Notes: generated by a model from the letters alone, not told the origin. A stretch of 64,000 nucleotides of DNA from Nitrososphaerota archaeon (GCA_021325255.1 JAJPHP010000054.1:75769-139768), one strand, 5' to 3'; positions 35,864 to 45,611 are shown, counted from the first letter of the stretch. A program made the numbers and translations.

Positions 35864-36811
35864 TTGTATTTCCGGGGTGAGGCGAGAGGGGAAAGCCGCT
35901 TGTGGGTGGGGGACAAAGCATACTCTGATCTCATAAGGGAGCTCTGGGGCTCTCCAGGCGTATGGAGTGAGAAAAAGAAGTACGTCGAGGTTGCAAAGAA
36001 ACTTGGCGTCGATGAAGAAACTGTGAGGAACAGGATAAAGTACCTCAAGGAGAGCGGGTTCTTAATCGGCTGGAGGGTCGTCCCCAGCCCTGCCCTGCTC
36101 GGGCGAAAGATCGCCTTTCTCCTTGTTGAGATTGAAGACAACGATGGTGGATCCAAGGAGAAGGTTGTCTCGGAGTTGAAGGGAAAAGAAGGAGTGATTT
36201 CAATCGTCAGCATCTATCCCAACAACCTACTTGTGAACGTACTCGACGACGGAGAAAAGACCTCGTCCAAACAAATCTCCGAAATGAAACTGAAGACCAG
36301 CCCTCTCGTAGTGCCGGAGATGAATGTTCCAAGGAGCGACTTTCGAATGACCACCACGGACTGGAAGATAGTTAGCCTGCTCTTGAAGGACGCGGAGAGA
36401 AAAGTATCGGAAGTATCAAAAGAGCTGAAGACGTCTGCGAAAACTGTGAGGCGGAGGCTCAACGCGATGATGGGCGCGTCTGCGATTCTGATTATGCCAA
36501 TCGTGAACCTCAAGAAAGCTAGCGGAGTTTCCTATTCGCTCATGGTCCAATGCCAGGACGGCAAGAGGGACGAGGTGAACCGGTTGATTGCCTCAAGAAT
36601 ACACAATCTGGTTTTCAGAGCTTCAGATTCGAGCAACGGATCGATATTTGGCTTCACTGGTGCGAACCTGGCGGAGGGAAATGAGGTGCTGGGGTGGGTC
36701 AGGCAATTGAATGGGGTTAGAGCGGCGAGGATGAACATAAGCGAAGAGGTCGTGCACGTCTTCGACTGGCTCGAAACCGAAGTTGACCGAAGGGTGTCAG
36801 CGGACGCTTAG
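35864..36811 (+). CDS. Double-HTH Lrp/AsnC-like regulator, intact
   Basis: The 315-residue protein has an N-terminal HTH (EVAKKLGVDEETVRNRIKYL, residues about 42-61). A central alpha/beta segment, a second HTH (EVSKELKTSAKTVRRRLNAM) and a C-terminal part ending in FDWLETEVDRR follow. Two AsnC-type DNA-binding domains in one chain is a common thaumarchaeal layout. The start is TTG at 35864 by frame; TTG 35900 or GTG 35906 would fit better after a TATA-like TTTTTATCG at 35845. It is divergent from the broken MFS gene and a paralogue of the broken regulator at 31.8-32.7 kb. Confidence 0.8.
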   Translation: MYFRGEARGESRLWVGDKAYSDLIRELWGSPGVWSEKKKYVEVAKKLGVDEETVRNRIKYLKESGFLIGWRVVPSPALLGRKIAFLLVEIEDNDGGSKEKVVSELKGKEGVISIVSIYPNNLLVNVLDDGEKTSSKQISEMKLKTSPLVVPEMNVPRSDFRMTTTDWKIVSLLLKDAERKVSEVSKELKTSAKTVRRRLNAMMGASAILIMPIVNLKKASGVSYSLMVQCQDGKRDEVNRLIASRIHNLVFRASDSSNGSIFGFTGANLAEGNEVLGWVRQLNGVRAARMNISEEVVHVFDWLETEVDRRVSADA

Positions 36812-37013
36812 AGGAAACAAGGAATTTGAGCGCCAGCCCCCCTTAACTCTACCTAGAGAACGACCTTGGTCCTGGCTTCTCGTACACCAAGGCAGCATTG
36901 CGACTGTCGCCTTTAAAGCTGCACATTTGAACGAGTCGTCAAGAGGGTTTCAGGAATGAGAAGCCAGACCAGATCCCGTGTTCTTTTTGCTAGAACAGGC
37001 GTTCTTTTGCCTG

Positions 37014-37022
37014 GCTTTTAAT
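37014..37022 (+). promoter_or_regulatory. TATA box for the secreted propeller gene
   Basis: GGCTTTTAATC ends about 27 bases before ATG 37049, the exact spacing for a leaderless archaeal transcript. The gene starts with a signal peptide. Confidence 0.5.
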
Positions 37023-37048
37023 CAAACACCCATCTTATCACTTGACTC

Positions 37049-39001
37049 ATGCAAAGGGTTCGGAGTGCTGTCTCACAACACAAGAAGGGCGCGATTTCAC
37101 TAATAGTAGTCTTGGGTATCTCAGCAGGGCTGGGGATGCTCACAATCCTGCCACTGCTCAATGGCGGTTCAAGTATGCCGCAAGCGCTGGCCCAAGGCCT
37201 TGGCTCTTTCAAGACCTACTCACAGATGCAGAGCTTCATCGCTGCAAATGCCAAAAGCGCGCAGCAATACAGCCGAGTGAATGGGGGAGGCTTGTTTCTA
37301 GGGATGCCCATCGCAAACGGAGTGGCGACTTCGTCTGCGACCTTTGCTGCAGCTGCAACCACTGATTCAACACAATCTCCATCAAGCCCGACCTTCACGG
37401 GTACCAACGACCAGGTCAAGGGCGTTGACGAGCCAGACATCGTCAAGACAGACGGAGTACGCCTCTTCGTTGCGACGAGCAGTTCCGTGAGTATCATAAA
37501 TGCAAATTCAAACTTGACTTCGATTCTCTCCACGTTATCCTTTTCGAACTCGAACATACTCGGAATTGAGATAGCGCAGGACCGTCTCTTCGTAATTGAC
37601 CAGAAGAATACTAATGCGACGTACATAGATCTTCTGCTCTACAATACGATGAATCCCTCCAACCCCTTGCTGATTCAAAACACGACCATAGAGGGGAACT
37701 ACGTTTCGGCGCGGCTAAGTGGGAATTATGTCTACACGATAATCCAACAGCCCTCGTATACCTTTGACAACGGCAATGCAAACGGGGCAATGCCGACGGT
37801 GACCAACAATGCTGCGACAAGCACGCTGCCGCCGTCCTCAGTTTACTACTCGTCCGCCGGCACGCAAATCAGATACTATACTATGATCGTCAGCATGAAT
37901 ATGCTGACCGGAGGCGAGAGCACGACCTCGGTTCTCACCGGCCCCTCCTCAACAATCTACGTTTCTCTATCAAATATCTACGTTGTTTACGCGAACTATG
38001 AATTATTCTACGCCGATAATATTCCGGGTGACGTATTCAGCGGCGGCGTCATAACTCCAGGCGTTGTCCAACAAGGAGGCCAGAACAGCACAATCTTCCG
38101 AGTCTCTTACTCGAACGGCAATGTCGCAGTGGAAGCAGGAGGAACGGTTCCCGGAACTGTTCTGAACCAATTTTCATTGGACGAATACAACGGCTACTTC
38201 AGAGTCGCCACTAGTCGGACAGCAGAGATCGGCAGTTCCTACACCCGGAGTGACGACGTGTACGTTCTCAATATGAACATGAGCCAGGTCTCAGCGATTC
38301 GTAACATTGCGCCTGGTGAGAACATCTACGCGGTGAGTTTCGTCGGTGACATGGGATATGTAGTAACGTTCCAGCAGGTTGATCCGCTCTTTGCGATCTC
38401 TTTCAAAGACATGAACAATCCTGTTATTGTGAGTGCTCTAAAGGTCAGCGGATATTCGGACTATCTTTATCCTCTGCCGAACGGGTACCTGATTGGAGTA
38501 GGGAAGGACGCAGTTCCGTCGTCCACTGGGAACTTTTCCTACTATCTCGGTCTGAAGATCTCACTCTTCCACGTGCTTAGCAATGGAACCTCGGCTCAGG
38601 TCTCGAAGTACCCGATCGGGGATCGCGGAACGGACTCGCCCGTGCTTACTGACCACCTCGCGTTTACTTTTGATTCCACGCGTAACGTAATGGTGATCCC
38701 GCTAACGCTTGCAATCGTGAGTGGGAGCCAGAGCTACGACCCCAACTCTCCGCCTCCTTTCGGTGATTATGTGTGGCAGGGTGTGTACGTGTTCCACGTT
38801 TCGACGTCGGACATTACCCTACTCGGAAAAGTATCGCAGTATTCGAACGGAACCACCTATGGTGACTCGCCTAATTACAACCTGCAGATAGACCGAAGCG
38901 TGATCATTGGGAACTCACTCTACACTATCTCGGCAGGGGAGGTCATGGTCAGCGACCTCTCCACATTCACCACGCTCGCTACGGTTCTCTTGCCACAATA
39001 A
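37049..39001 (+). CDS. Secreted beta-propeller protein (PF09826 type)
   Basis: The 650-residue protein has an N-terminal hydrophobic segment (residues 14-38) after basic residues, so it is secreted or anchored. A Gln/Ser-rich linker precedes the diagnostic NDQVKGVDEPDIVKTDG near residue 130, the hallmark of the archaeal/bacterial Beta_propel family. Repeated beta strands such as NILGIEIAQDRLFVIDQ and GDMGYVVTFQQVDPLFAI follow. The family has no proven enzyme activity and is abundant at archaeal cell surfaces. Length is typical. No frame problem is seen. Confidence 0.85.
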   Translation: MQRVRSAVSQHKKGAISLIVVLGISAGLGMLTILPLLNGGSSMPQALAQGLGSFKTYSQMQSFIAANAKSAQQYSRVNGGGLFLGMPIANGVATSSATFAAAATTDSTQSPSSPTFTGTNDQVKGVDEPDIVKTDGVRLFVATSSSVSIINANSNLTSILSTLSFSNSNILGIEIAQDRLFVIDQKNTNATYIDLLLYNTMNPSNPLLIQNTTIEGNYVSARLSGNYVYTIIQQPSYTFDNGNANGAMPTVTNNAATSTLPPSSVYYSSAGTQIRYYTMIVSMNMLTGGESTTSVLTGPSSTIYVSLSNIYVVYANYELFYADNIPGDVFSGGVITPGVVQQGGQNSTIFRVSYSNGNVAVEAGGTVPGTVLNQFSLDEYNGYFRVATSRTAEIGSSYTRSDDVYVLNMNMSQVSAIRNIAPGENIYAVSFVGDMGYVVTFQQVDPLFAISFKDMNNPVIVSALKVSGYSDYLYPLPNGYLIGVGKDAVPSSTGNFSYYLGLKISLFHVLSNGTSAQVSKYPIGDRGTDSPVLTDHLAFTFDSTRNVMVIPLTLAIVSGSQSYDPNSPPPFGDYVWQGVYVFHVSTSDITLLGKVSQYSNGTTYGDSPNYNLQIDRSVIIGNSLYTISAGEVMVSDLSTFTTLATVLLPQ

Positions 39002-39060
39002 GTGTTGCTTGACAAGGAACTGAATTAGTCCACTTGGCAAGATAGATTCGTTGATTCGTT

Positions 39061-39648
39061 TCAAGCCGACGCAGTGCCAAACATGAATGCCCAAGAGTTG
39101 TTGAAAATCTGAAGGGTGGAGTTGTCTCTCAAGGAGGGTGTAAAGGGTAGCTTTATCGAGACATCGAATGACCAGCCCGGTGCGATATAATAGAACTCTC
39201 CGTAGACTACTCTTTGGGTTGCGGGGACAATCGCGACCTCGTTGAAGAAACTGCCATTCAACAGGCAGTCCTGCGGAGAGACGAGAATCGGTCCATTTCC
39301 GATATTTTCGAGCTGCACTATCAGGAGATCCTTGAGCAACGCGCTATTCAAGAAATCGTAGCTCGTAACATTTAGCTTCGCGTTTGCTGAATTATTTAGG
39401 GCTGACGCCAGTTGATAGTAATCGGGAGAGAAGGTCGTAACGGTAGTTTCTTCTATCCTAGTGAGCGTGGATACGTAGACTTCGGTTAGTGTAGCTGTCG
39501 TGGTGAATGAGTGCCCTTTCCCTTGGGAAGTTGAAACGTTACCGGTATGTTGCTGTTGGTCTTGAGAAGTAAGATACGAGCCAAACGCATAGCCCACGAC
39601 GAGACCGATAATCAAGATCGCAAGTAATTTGCCGACTCTCTTTATCAT
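39061..39648 (-). CDS. Membrane-anchored extracellular small protein
   Basis: The 195-residue protein starts with a basic N-terminus, and one membrane helix (residues 8-27, KLLAILIIGLVVGYAFGSYL) anchors it. The extracellular part is Ser/Thr/Asn-rich (about residues 30-75) and then beta-like. I recognise no family. It ends 59 bases after the propeller gene, convergently, and belongs to the surface-protein cluster. Confidence 0.65.
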   Translation of the reverse strand: MIKRVGKLLAILIIGLVVGYAFGSYLTSQDQQQHTGNVSTSQGKGHSFTTTATLTEVYVSTLTRIEETTVTTFSPDYYQLASALNNSANAKLNVTSYDFLNSALLKDLLIVQLENIGNGPILVSPQDCLLNGSFFNEVAIVPATQRVVYGEFYYIAPGWSFDVSIKLPFTPSLRDNSTLQIFNNSWAFMFGTASA

Positions 39649-39793
39649 AACTATACGCTACTGCCAATTCCTTACTTGCTTACCCAACGCAACACGTCTC
39701 TAAGAAATAACTCTGAATGTGGTCGAGCTCTCATTTGCAAACTCTCCTCGAAAGTGGGGGAAGGGTCAATCTTGGAGTTGCTGTTTCCCAGTC

Positions 39794-40288
39794 CTATTGC
39801 AGCCGTCCCTTACGATCGACTTCCAAAACCCTCGCAATTTCTTTCTTGATCGCATCCTGCACGCGAAGTTCCGTTTCAAGATTTGGATATGCCTGGCGGG
39901 GCCAGAAGAAGCCCTTCAGTCCATCTTTCGTCTTTCGAGGAACGACGTGCACGTGCAAGTGTGGAATGCTTTGACTCACCCTGTTGTTTATGGCGACGAA
40001 GGTTCCGTCGGCCCCCATAGCTTGCCTTACTGCGATGGCGACCTTTTGAACATTGGTGAAGAAGGGGCCTATCATGTTCGAGGGCAAGTCGTCCAGCGTT
40101 TCGTAGTGTTTCACCGGGACGACTAGACAGTGGCCCTGGAATAGTGGTCTCTTATCAAGAAACACCATGGATACCTCGTCCTCAAACACGATTTGACTGT
40201 CAATCTCGTGCCTGGTGATGAAGCAGAACTTGCACGATAGCTTCCCTGGCTCCTCTACGACATTTTTGTCCAGTGTTCGCTGCTGCAA
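39794..40288 (-). CDS. HIT-family nucleotide hydrolase
   Basis: This histidine-triad protein of 164 residues has the catalytic motif HLHVHVV near residue 115. CKFCFITRHEIDSQIVFED follows the lead (family start C-x-F-C), along with GHCLVVPVKHYETLDDLP and VAINNRVSQSIPHLHV. HIT proteins hydrolyse or transfer nucleoside phosphates, such as AMP-amino acid or diadenosine compounds. The start is TTG at 40288. A long inverted repeat lies directly upstream (40314-40339). Confidence 0.86.
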   Translation of the reverse strand: MQQRTLDKNVVEEPGKLSCKFCFITRHEIDSQIVFEDEVSMVFLDKRPLFQGHCLVVPVKHYETLDDLPSNMIGPFFTNVQKVAIAVRQAMGADGTFVAINNRVSQSIPHLHVHVVPRKTKDGLKGFFWPRQAYPNLETELRVQDAIKKEIARVLEVDRKGRLQ

Positions 40289-40313
40289 GAAAGAATTATC
40301 CGGCCTCCTCCTT

Positions 40314-40339
40314 TTTTGGTTTCAAGGTTCAAACCAAAA
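40314..40339. repeat. Perfect inverted repeat upstream of the HIT gene
   Basis: Arms TTTTGGTTT and AAACCAAAA, nine bases each, flank an eight-base spacer. The element lies 26 bases before the TTG start of the HIT gene, where an operator or BRE/TATA region would be. On the minus strand no other good TATA box is seen at that spacing. Confidence 0.55.
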
Positions 40340-40505
40340 ACACACTGCTTGATAAAAAGAGTGTTAGTCCTAGGCGCAGGAGATGATTTTCAGCCTTGAT
40401 TACGGCATCAGGCAGATGAGTCCGAACCTAGAGATATTGTTGGATTGGATTAGCATTTTTTCTCGGAACGTAGTATTAGGCTACGTATCGTAACGAAAAA
40501 AAAGT

Positions 40506-40547
40506 GAATCGCTTGCAAGGAGTACTCTTGACCTCGCAAGCGAATTC
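40506..40547. repeat. Inverted repeat, possible terminator or operator
   Basis: The arms CGCTTGC and GCAAGCG (seven perfect pairs, extended by GAAT/ATTC with one bulge) are separated by about 19 bases. A-rich sequence precedes it on the plus strand, which means a U-run would follow the hairpin on the minus strand. Confidence 0.4.
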
Positions 40548-40601
40548 GAGTGCATTTCACCAAGAAAATGAGGTCTCGATAGGTTAGCCTATCAAAATCT
40601 T

Positions 40602-41741
40602 CTAGTTAGCTCCCAACCCCGTTGTCGCTGCGGGTAATCCTCTGACTGAAGTTACTGTCAAAAGACCGCCGTTGGAGAAGACTTGATATCCCGTGATATC
40701 GTTCCCATTGTGAACGTACAAGAAGTGTCCGTTGTTGCTGAAAGCCATGTCCAATGCGGGAATTGCTGTTTGAGCAGCTATAGAGCTCATCAGTCTGAGT
40801 CCCCCCGAGTGGGAAATAGCGAACGTCGAGATAGTTCCTCCGTGAGCATTTGTGGTGTATGCGAATTGCCCGTTGTTGCCTATAACAACCCAGCACGGAG
40901 CAAGGCCGAAGGTGGGAATGGCTCCGCTGATCGTCCTTAGAAGTCCATCGCTTGAAAGCAAGTACGAGCTGAGAGAGTTCGATGCCGCTTCAGATACGAT
41001 TAGTTGATTCTGATTGGTGAATGCAAAACCGTACGGCCCTGAACCAGCGGACGTTTGGCTTGTGGGAGGGTTGGCTACTCCATTGTGATCTACAGTGTAT
41101 GTGTCGATTGTGTTGGTTCCTTTCTCAGTTACGACCAGTATGTTTCCCCGTGGGTTGAAGCCAATTTGTTCTGGCGAAGGAGCGGCTGCCCTACTCAAAG
41201 GCTGAGCCGAGCCAGGTATGTACGACAGGACGCCTGCCTCGCTCAGCCTGAATCCCGCAATATTTCCTGATCCAGCGGCATCGAGAACGTAAACCAGATT
41301 CCGCGAGACAGTCAAACTAATTGGATCGTCCCCGTGAGAGCTGGTAATGCTCGCAAACTTCAGAGTGGTCCCGTGTACTCCGAAGACTGTGATCTGGTTA
41401 CTCCCAGCATCAACAACCAAGAGCCACTGGCCATCCTGAGTCAACACCACTGCCCCCTGGCTTCCAAGACCGGCACCAGTCCCGAGTCCCTGCGTCGAGA
41501 AAGTGCCTGCTGGGCTCAGGTGACCGTTTGGTCCCCTCGCATAGACCAGAACATTGTTTCCAGTTGCAGAGTTGTCGATGGTGTACACGGCTCCAGGAGC
41601 ACCATCAAAGGCTGCGCTTGAGACGCTAGTTGTCCCCATGATAGCCACTATTGCGGCTACCGCGAGGATCGATACCATGACAGTAGATACTGCTGACTTC
41701 GTTCTCTTGTTTTTCTTCTTTGAAAGGAGAAACCTTGTCAT
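40602..41741 (-). CDS. Secreted lactonase-like seven-bladed propeller
   Basis: The 379-residue protein has a basic N-terminus and a strong hydrophobic signal/anchor segment (residues 17-43). A lactonase/YncE-type propeller follows, shown by repeats such as PNGHLSPAGTF, DGQWLLVVDAGSNQITVF, PRGNILVVTEKGTNTIDTYT, NNGQFAYTTNAHGGTISTFA and NNGHFLYVHNGNDITGYQV. 6-Phosphogluconolactonases share the fold, but secreted ones are often surface proteins of unknown role. It differs in fold subtype from the propeller at 37 kb. The start is ATG 41741. A TATA-like CTAAATAC lies about 30 bases upstream. Confidence 0.85.
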   Translation of the reverse strand: MTRFLLSKKKNKRTKSAVSTVMVSILAVAAIVAIMGTTSVSSAAFDGAPGAVYTIDNSATGNNVLVYARGPNGHLSPAGTFSTQGLGTGAGLGSQGAVVLTQDGQWLLVVDAGSNQITVFGVHGTTLKFASITSSHGDDPISLTVSRNLVYVLDAAGSGNIAGFRLSEAGVLSYIPGSAQPLSRAAAPSPEQIGFNPRGNILVVTEKGTNTIDTYTVDHNGVANPPTSQTSAGSGPYGFAFTNQNQLIVSEAASNSLSSYLLSSDGLLRTISGAIPTFGLAPCWVVIGNNGQFAYTTNAHGGTISTFAISHSGGLRLMSSIAAQTAIPALDMAFSNNGHFLYVHNGNDITGYQVFSNGGLLTVTSVRGLPAATTGLGAN

Positions 41742-42006
41742 GCTTTCGACAGAACAAGACTTGCAGTATTTAGTCAGATTTCATGTCCCGTTACAAATCA
41801 CTTCAACATCTGTTCTCAATTAGAGCAGCTTTGCGTTCGATTCTAGAGATCTGGTGCACAGAGAAGTTTTCCAAAATCCTGTCGGCTAATTTAACGCTAG
41901 CAATGTTTTCTCAGGAGAACAATCTACCGAAAAGAAAAAACAAAGGCTAAGGAATGGGGGTCGCTTTTAAACCACTTCTTCCCAAATCTTGGATAAAGGA
42001 TGCGAC

Positions 42007-42591
42007 CTAGGCCATCGCGAGGCTCGCCATTACGAAGATCAGAGCGATTTGCAGGATCGCCTGGACTCCGGAGAGTTTGAAGTTCAACATCATGAGCCTC
42101 GACACCCTGTTCAAATCAGGGCTTGGCTTTCCAAACTCTAGCAGTACTCGAATACTGTTTGGAAGGAATATTCCCAGGCCCTGGATCAAGAGCACGACAA
42201 TTATCACGCCGGCGGCGTCAATGAGTGGAGAAGTCAGGCTGAAGACACCTAGGCGACTCGCAAGAAAGTAACCCGCAGTAATTGCGGTCGAAGAGATCGA
42301 AGGGATGAAAAACATGGTAATTGGAGTAAGCCGCCTTGCGACTTCTGCTCTTGCCATCGGGCTCGAATAGCGCAGGACGTAGCTCAAAACAAACCCCATG
42401 AAGATGTCTATCCCAGTCCAGGTCCCCCCGCTCAGGACGTGAACCCAGTCGAGCAGGACGAGGCTCCCGCTCGCGAGTGCAATCGAGATTCCAATTATAG
42501 GAACCACGAATGCGATAATCCCTCGCGCGGTCACCCACTTTACCTGGACGGGGCCCTGGGGAGGAGACACCCTTGTGACGGTGGAGTCCAT
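42007..42591 (-). CDS. Integral membrane protein, CopD/DUF2269-like
   Basis: The 194-residue protein has about five helices. LLDWVHVLSGGTWTGIDI around residues 45-62 recalls the W-H-L-x-G-x-x-W-x-G pattern of CopD-like and DUF2269 membrane proteins, which may bind haem or copper. The upstream 62 codons of the open frame are Arg- and Cys-rich and probably non-coding. ATG 42591 lies about 32 bases after CTTTATCAAT, a good TATA box, so it is likely leaderless. Confidence 0.7.
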   Translation of the reverse strand: MDSTVTRVSPPQGPVQVKWVTARGIIAFVVPIIGISIALASGSLVLLDWVHVLSGGTWTGIDIFMGFVLSYVLRYSSPMARAEVARRLTPITMFFIPSISSTAITAGYFLASRLGVFSLTSPLIDAAGVIIVVLLIQGLGIFLPNSIRVLLEFGKPSPDLNRVSRLMMLNFKLSGVQAILQIALIFVMASLAMA

Positions 42592-42730
42592 TTTAGAGCT
42601 CTCCCTCCCTCGGCTTAGCCTATTGATAAAGATAGTTTGCGCGGTTATTCGAAAGTTGCAATTTCCGAAAGAACTGCATTGAAATCTGCACAGGTCTGTT
42701 CGTAAGCAATGGCTCGCTTCGAGCGTGATT

Positions 42731-44923
42731 CTACCTCCGGCGAGCCTTTCGACCAACAAATAGGAACGCTGACCCAACTAGGAAAAGCGCGACGGACGAA
42801 GCGAGGATCAGCCAGTCTACCCACGAAATCGATGTGCTAGTTGGAATCGTTGATGTTACGGTGGTCGTAGTCGTGCGATTGATAATTGTCGTGGTGGTAC
42901 TGGTATAACCTGATATCTGTGTAGCAGTCGTTGTTATGATACTGGTTGTTGTTGAGGTCGGTACAGCACTCGCAGTTACGGGCTCTGTGACAAATCCGTT
43001 GATGCCACTAAGAACAATTGGAGAACTGCTATTCAGCGAAGAAATCTCAATGGCGCCATTGCGTCCGAAAACTCCTATCGTCAGAGAACCATTCTTGCTA
43101 TGATTTATTGACGTGACGTTAGCATCGTGCAACCCCGAGATCCAGTAGCCACCGGTATCCGCCTTCATCTCGGTTTGAAATAATGTGGTCGCAAGAAGGA
43201 TTGAGGGAATGGTCTCGGTGTTTGCCAGATCTCCCTTGAACGGCTGGTTGAGAAGAGTTCCGCTGACACTGGATTGGTACACGGCATCCATCGATGCAAG
43301 TACTACAGGATCGTTGTACGGAACTCCACCTAGCATCAATGCCGAGGCAGTTTCGGCAAACTGGAACGTACTTGCTGCGTTCAAGTCGAACTTCTTTCCG
43401 CCCTGATAGTCGAGTGTCGCGAAGTTAGACTTGCTCGTGCCAAGGGATTCGCTGAAGGAGTTGTATAATGCAAGATCGGCCGGACTTGAAGTGCATTTTT
43501 CCAACTGATAAAGCGCAGCTACTCCCCAAGCGAACTCCTCTATGGAACCACCGGAAGTGTTGTTCACAAAGTTCCTAGTGAAATTCTCAACAGTACTGTT
43601 GCAACCGTAGAGTTTGAAACCAGCTAGCGCTAGAATATTGATTGACCTAGCGTAAGGAGTCGAGTAATCTTGATGAGATGTGTATCTGGAATAGTAGTAG
43701 TTCCAGTAGCCTCTCGCAATCTGTTCGAGCGATTGATTTTGTGAAGAGGCGAGAGCCAGGCCGTAGGCGACAAACCCGAAGCTTACTGGAGGGGAGACAG
43801 TCGTCCCATTTGGATTGCCGAGTGCGATGTATCTTGCTGTGTCATTCAAGAGGTGGTAGTCCAGGTGTTCAATAGGGTACAACTTGGAAAATACTGGTAC
43901 TGAAAGTGTACCTGCGGGATCTTGAGGAGCGCTGTATGCGACTCCTACCCAGCTGAGTCCGTCAAATGCAGCGTTTTGATACCAGTGCTCTAGATCGTCA
44001 ACCGGAAGTGGCGAGGTAGCAGTGTTGCCGGAGAAGCTTAAGGCAACCGAATCCTGACCAAAAACGTTTCTCAGTTTCGAGTATGTTATGATTGTTCCGT
44101 TCTGGGTAGCAGGCGATCCGTTGTTGTACGCTAGGTTCTTTTGATAATTCCCGTTTCCATCATAAAGAGAAGCATTGTCAAATTGTCCATCCCAGGAGAA
44201 GATCTGAAGGTATAGAATATCGCTTGAGTTTGTGGAAGTATTCAGCGGCAGGACCTGAATGCTCACATTCGCATATGGAGCGCCCGGAGCCAGAGTCGCG
44301 TTGAGGTAGACATAGAGTTGTCCGCTAGGAGTCACAAAAAGAGATCTCTTGACAAATCCATCTGTAGTCTCGAAGACCGTAGAGTTTGAAGCGCGGTATA
44401 TCACTCCATTGAACAGCAGCCTATCTGATCCGACGTATGCTAGAATCTGCTCTCCTGCATAATAACTCCCTATTCCGAGCTGCTCCAACTTTGACGAAGA
44501 GCTGTTTGTTGCCTGGAGCATTGCGATTCGGTTTGTCATCGCGCCGCCGTTCAAGCTAAGAACAAGAGAGCTGTTCACAACCGTCTCGGGAAGGTAGTAA
44601 TTACCAGAGTTTCCCAGGCCATTGTGCTCCAGAAACCACAGCGAGTTGTTTGCGTCTAAGGTATCATTCGTGAGTTCAGAAGAAACGAGAATCTTGCCGG
44701 CGTTGTCCGTCCAGAAGTTCTGATAGTCGATGTCGCTCGAATTCAGCTCATCCCTGTAGCCCTTGTCCTTTACCCAGTGCGCTGAAAGAGTATTATTGGT
44801 GGTGACGGGTACGGTGGCGATTTGATCGCTTGTTTGGGCAGATACGAGAATTGGCACTGAAACCAGTAAAACAACGACTAGAAGCGAAAGACCTATGGAA
44901 GATGATATAATTACACGCTTCAT
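42731..44923 (-). CDS. Large cell-surface protein with Thr-rich stalk and C-terminal anchor
   Basis: The 730-residue protein carries a signal peptide (residues 1-28, IGLSLLVVVLLVSVPILVSA). A long ectodomain with many N-x-S/T sites, a helical middle part (SINILALAGFKLYG), a Thr-rich stalk (TTTSIITTTATQISGYTSTT, about residues 640-690) and a final membrane helix with Lys/Arg tail (FVGRKARRR) follow. The layout is that of an S-layer-associated or surface glycoprotein. The middle may be an alpha/alpha toroid, which is uncertain. ATG 44923 is chosen because ATG 44956 sits beside a TATA box. No family is recognised. Confidence 0.75.
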   Translation of the reverse strand: MKRVIISSSIGLSLLVVVLLVSVPILVSAQTSDQIATVPVTTNNTLSAHWVKDKGYRDELNSSDIDYQNFWTDNAGKILVSSELTNDTLDANNSLWFLEHNGLGNSGNYYLPETVVNSSLVLSLNGGAMTNRIAMLQATNSSSSKLEQLGIGSYYAGEQILAYVGSDRLLFNGVIYRASNSTVFETTDGFVKRSLFVTPSGQLYVYLNATLAPGAPYANVSIQVLPLNTSTNSSDILYLQIFSWDGQFDNASLYDGNGNYQKNLAYNNGSPATQNGTIITYSKLRNVFGQDSVALSFSGNTATSPLPVDDLEHWYQNAAFDGLSWVGVAYSAPQDPAGTLSVPVFSKLYPIEHLDYHLLNDTARYIALGNPNGTTVSPPVSFGFVAYGLALASSQNQSLEQIARGYWNYYYSRYTSHQDYSTPYARSINILALAGFKLYGCNSTVENFTRNFVNNTSGGSIEEFAWGVAALYQLEKCTSSPADLALYNSFSESLGTSKSNFATLDYQGGKKFDLNAASTFQFAETASALMLGGVPYNDPVVLASMDAVYQSSVSGTLLNQPFKGDLANTETIPSILLATTLFQTEMKADTGGYWISGLHDANVTSINHSKNGSLTIGVFGRNGAIEISSLNSSSPIVLSGINGFVTEPVTASAVPTSTTTSIITTTATQISGYTSTTTTIINRTTTTTVTSTIPTSTSISWVDWLILASSVALFLVGSAFLFVGRKARRR

Positions 44924-45049
44924 TGCAATTGCTTCTGCAGCTGCTCCCCTCCTCATTGGGATAAATTAAGTATTCGCTACTCAGTTTTGATTCAAAGCTA
45001 CCGAAATTCCCAACACCTCACTGTGAAACAGTCATCCAAATGTGGGGCG

Positions 45050-45180
45050 AGGTTGTGGACACACTGATCTCAGAAATGGCGCGAAGAAATTTGGGATGCT
45101 GAATGCCACTTGTGTGTTCTACAACACTAACAATGCTTCGAAACGCTCGGGCTGGCCATCATTCTTCGATGTATTGTTCA
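45050..45180. repeat. Diverged repeat copy A
   Basis: Shared strings with copy B (46852-46982) in the same orientation include TCAGAAATG versus TCTGAAATG, AACACTAACAA and TCGATGTA. Spacing to B is about 1.8 kb. On the minus strand both read RFEALLVL, but copy A then meets a stop, so A is a decayed piece of a minus-strand gene whose fuller version is B. Confidence 0.45.
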
Positions 45181-45455
45181 CACCAAGAGTCACATAAGCA
45201 ATGAAACATGTGCGATTTAGTCAGAACTTTATGTCCCAACAATCCTTCAACGTACTCAAAGTGGAACTCGAAGTCAACCCACCCCGTAGCCTGTCAGGGG
45301 CGGTCGCATTCTACGCATTTCGTTTTGGAGTGCCAGGACTAGCTTGACCGCTGACACACTTCTTTGCTTGCGCCGAGGAAGTTGAAGGTCCTGCGAAGTT
45401 AATCACTCTGTTGATCCTACTCCTGCTGGGATCGTGTCCAAGTAGCATCTTGAGT

Positions 45456-45492
45456 GATGCTTCGGCTCCCTTCGGACTCGACGCGAAGCATC
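45456..45492. repeat. Inverted repeat 1
   Basis: Perfect nine-base arms (GATGCTTCG and CGAAGCATC) flank 19 bases. It is the first of three hairpins upstream of the secreted Thr-rich gene. Confidence 0.5.
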
Positions 45493-45587
45493 TCGACTTT
45501 TTCTATTAGTTATTCGATTTGCTCGCAGTGTTCTGGATTCTCGCAGAAGCGTACTGACCACGAAGTGCTGGCCCTGCGAGTGGTAAT

Positions 45588-45611
45588 TATCCCAAACTTG
45601 TTCGGGATAAA
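45588..45611. repeat. Inverted repeat 2
   Basis: Seven-base arms TTATCCC and GGGATAA flank ten bases. Confidence 0.45.

Larger units (their letters stand above)
40289..40601. other. Intergenic region with two inverted repeats
   Basis: This stretch holds the long inverted repeat at 40314-40339 and a second hairpin at about 40506-40546 with CGCTTGC/GCAAGCG arms. No gene is visible. The second hairpin sits just after a run of eight or nine A and lies between minus-strand genes, so it could be part of the HIT promoter or the lactonase-like gene's terminator. Confidence 0.5.
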
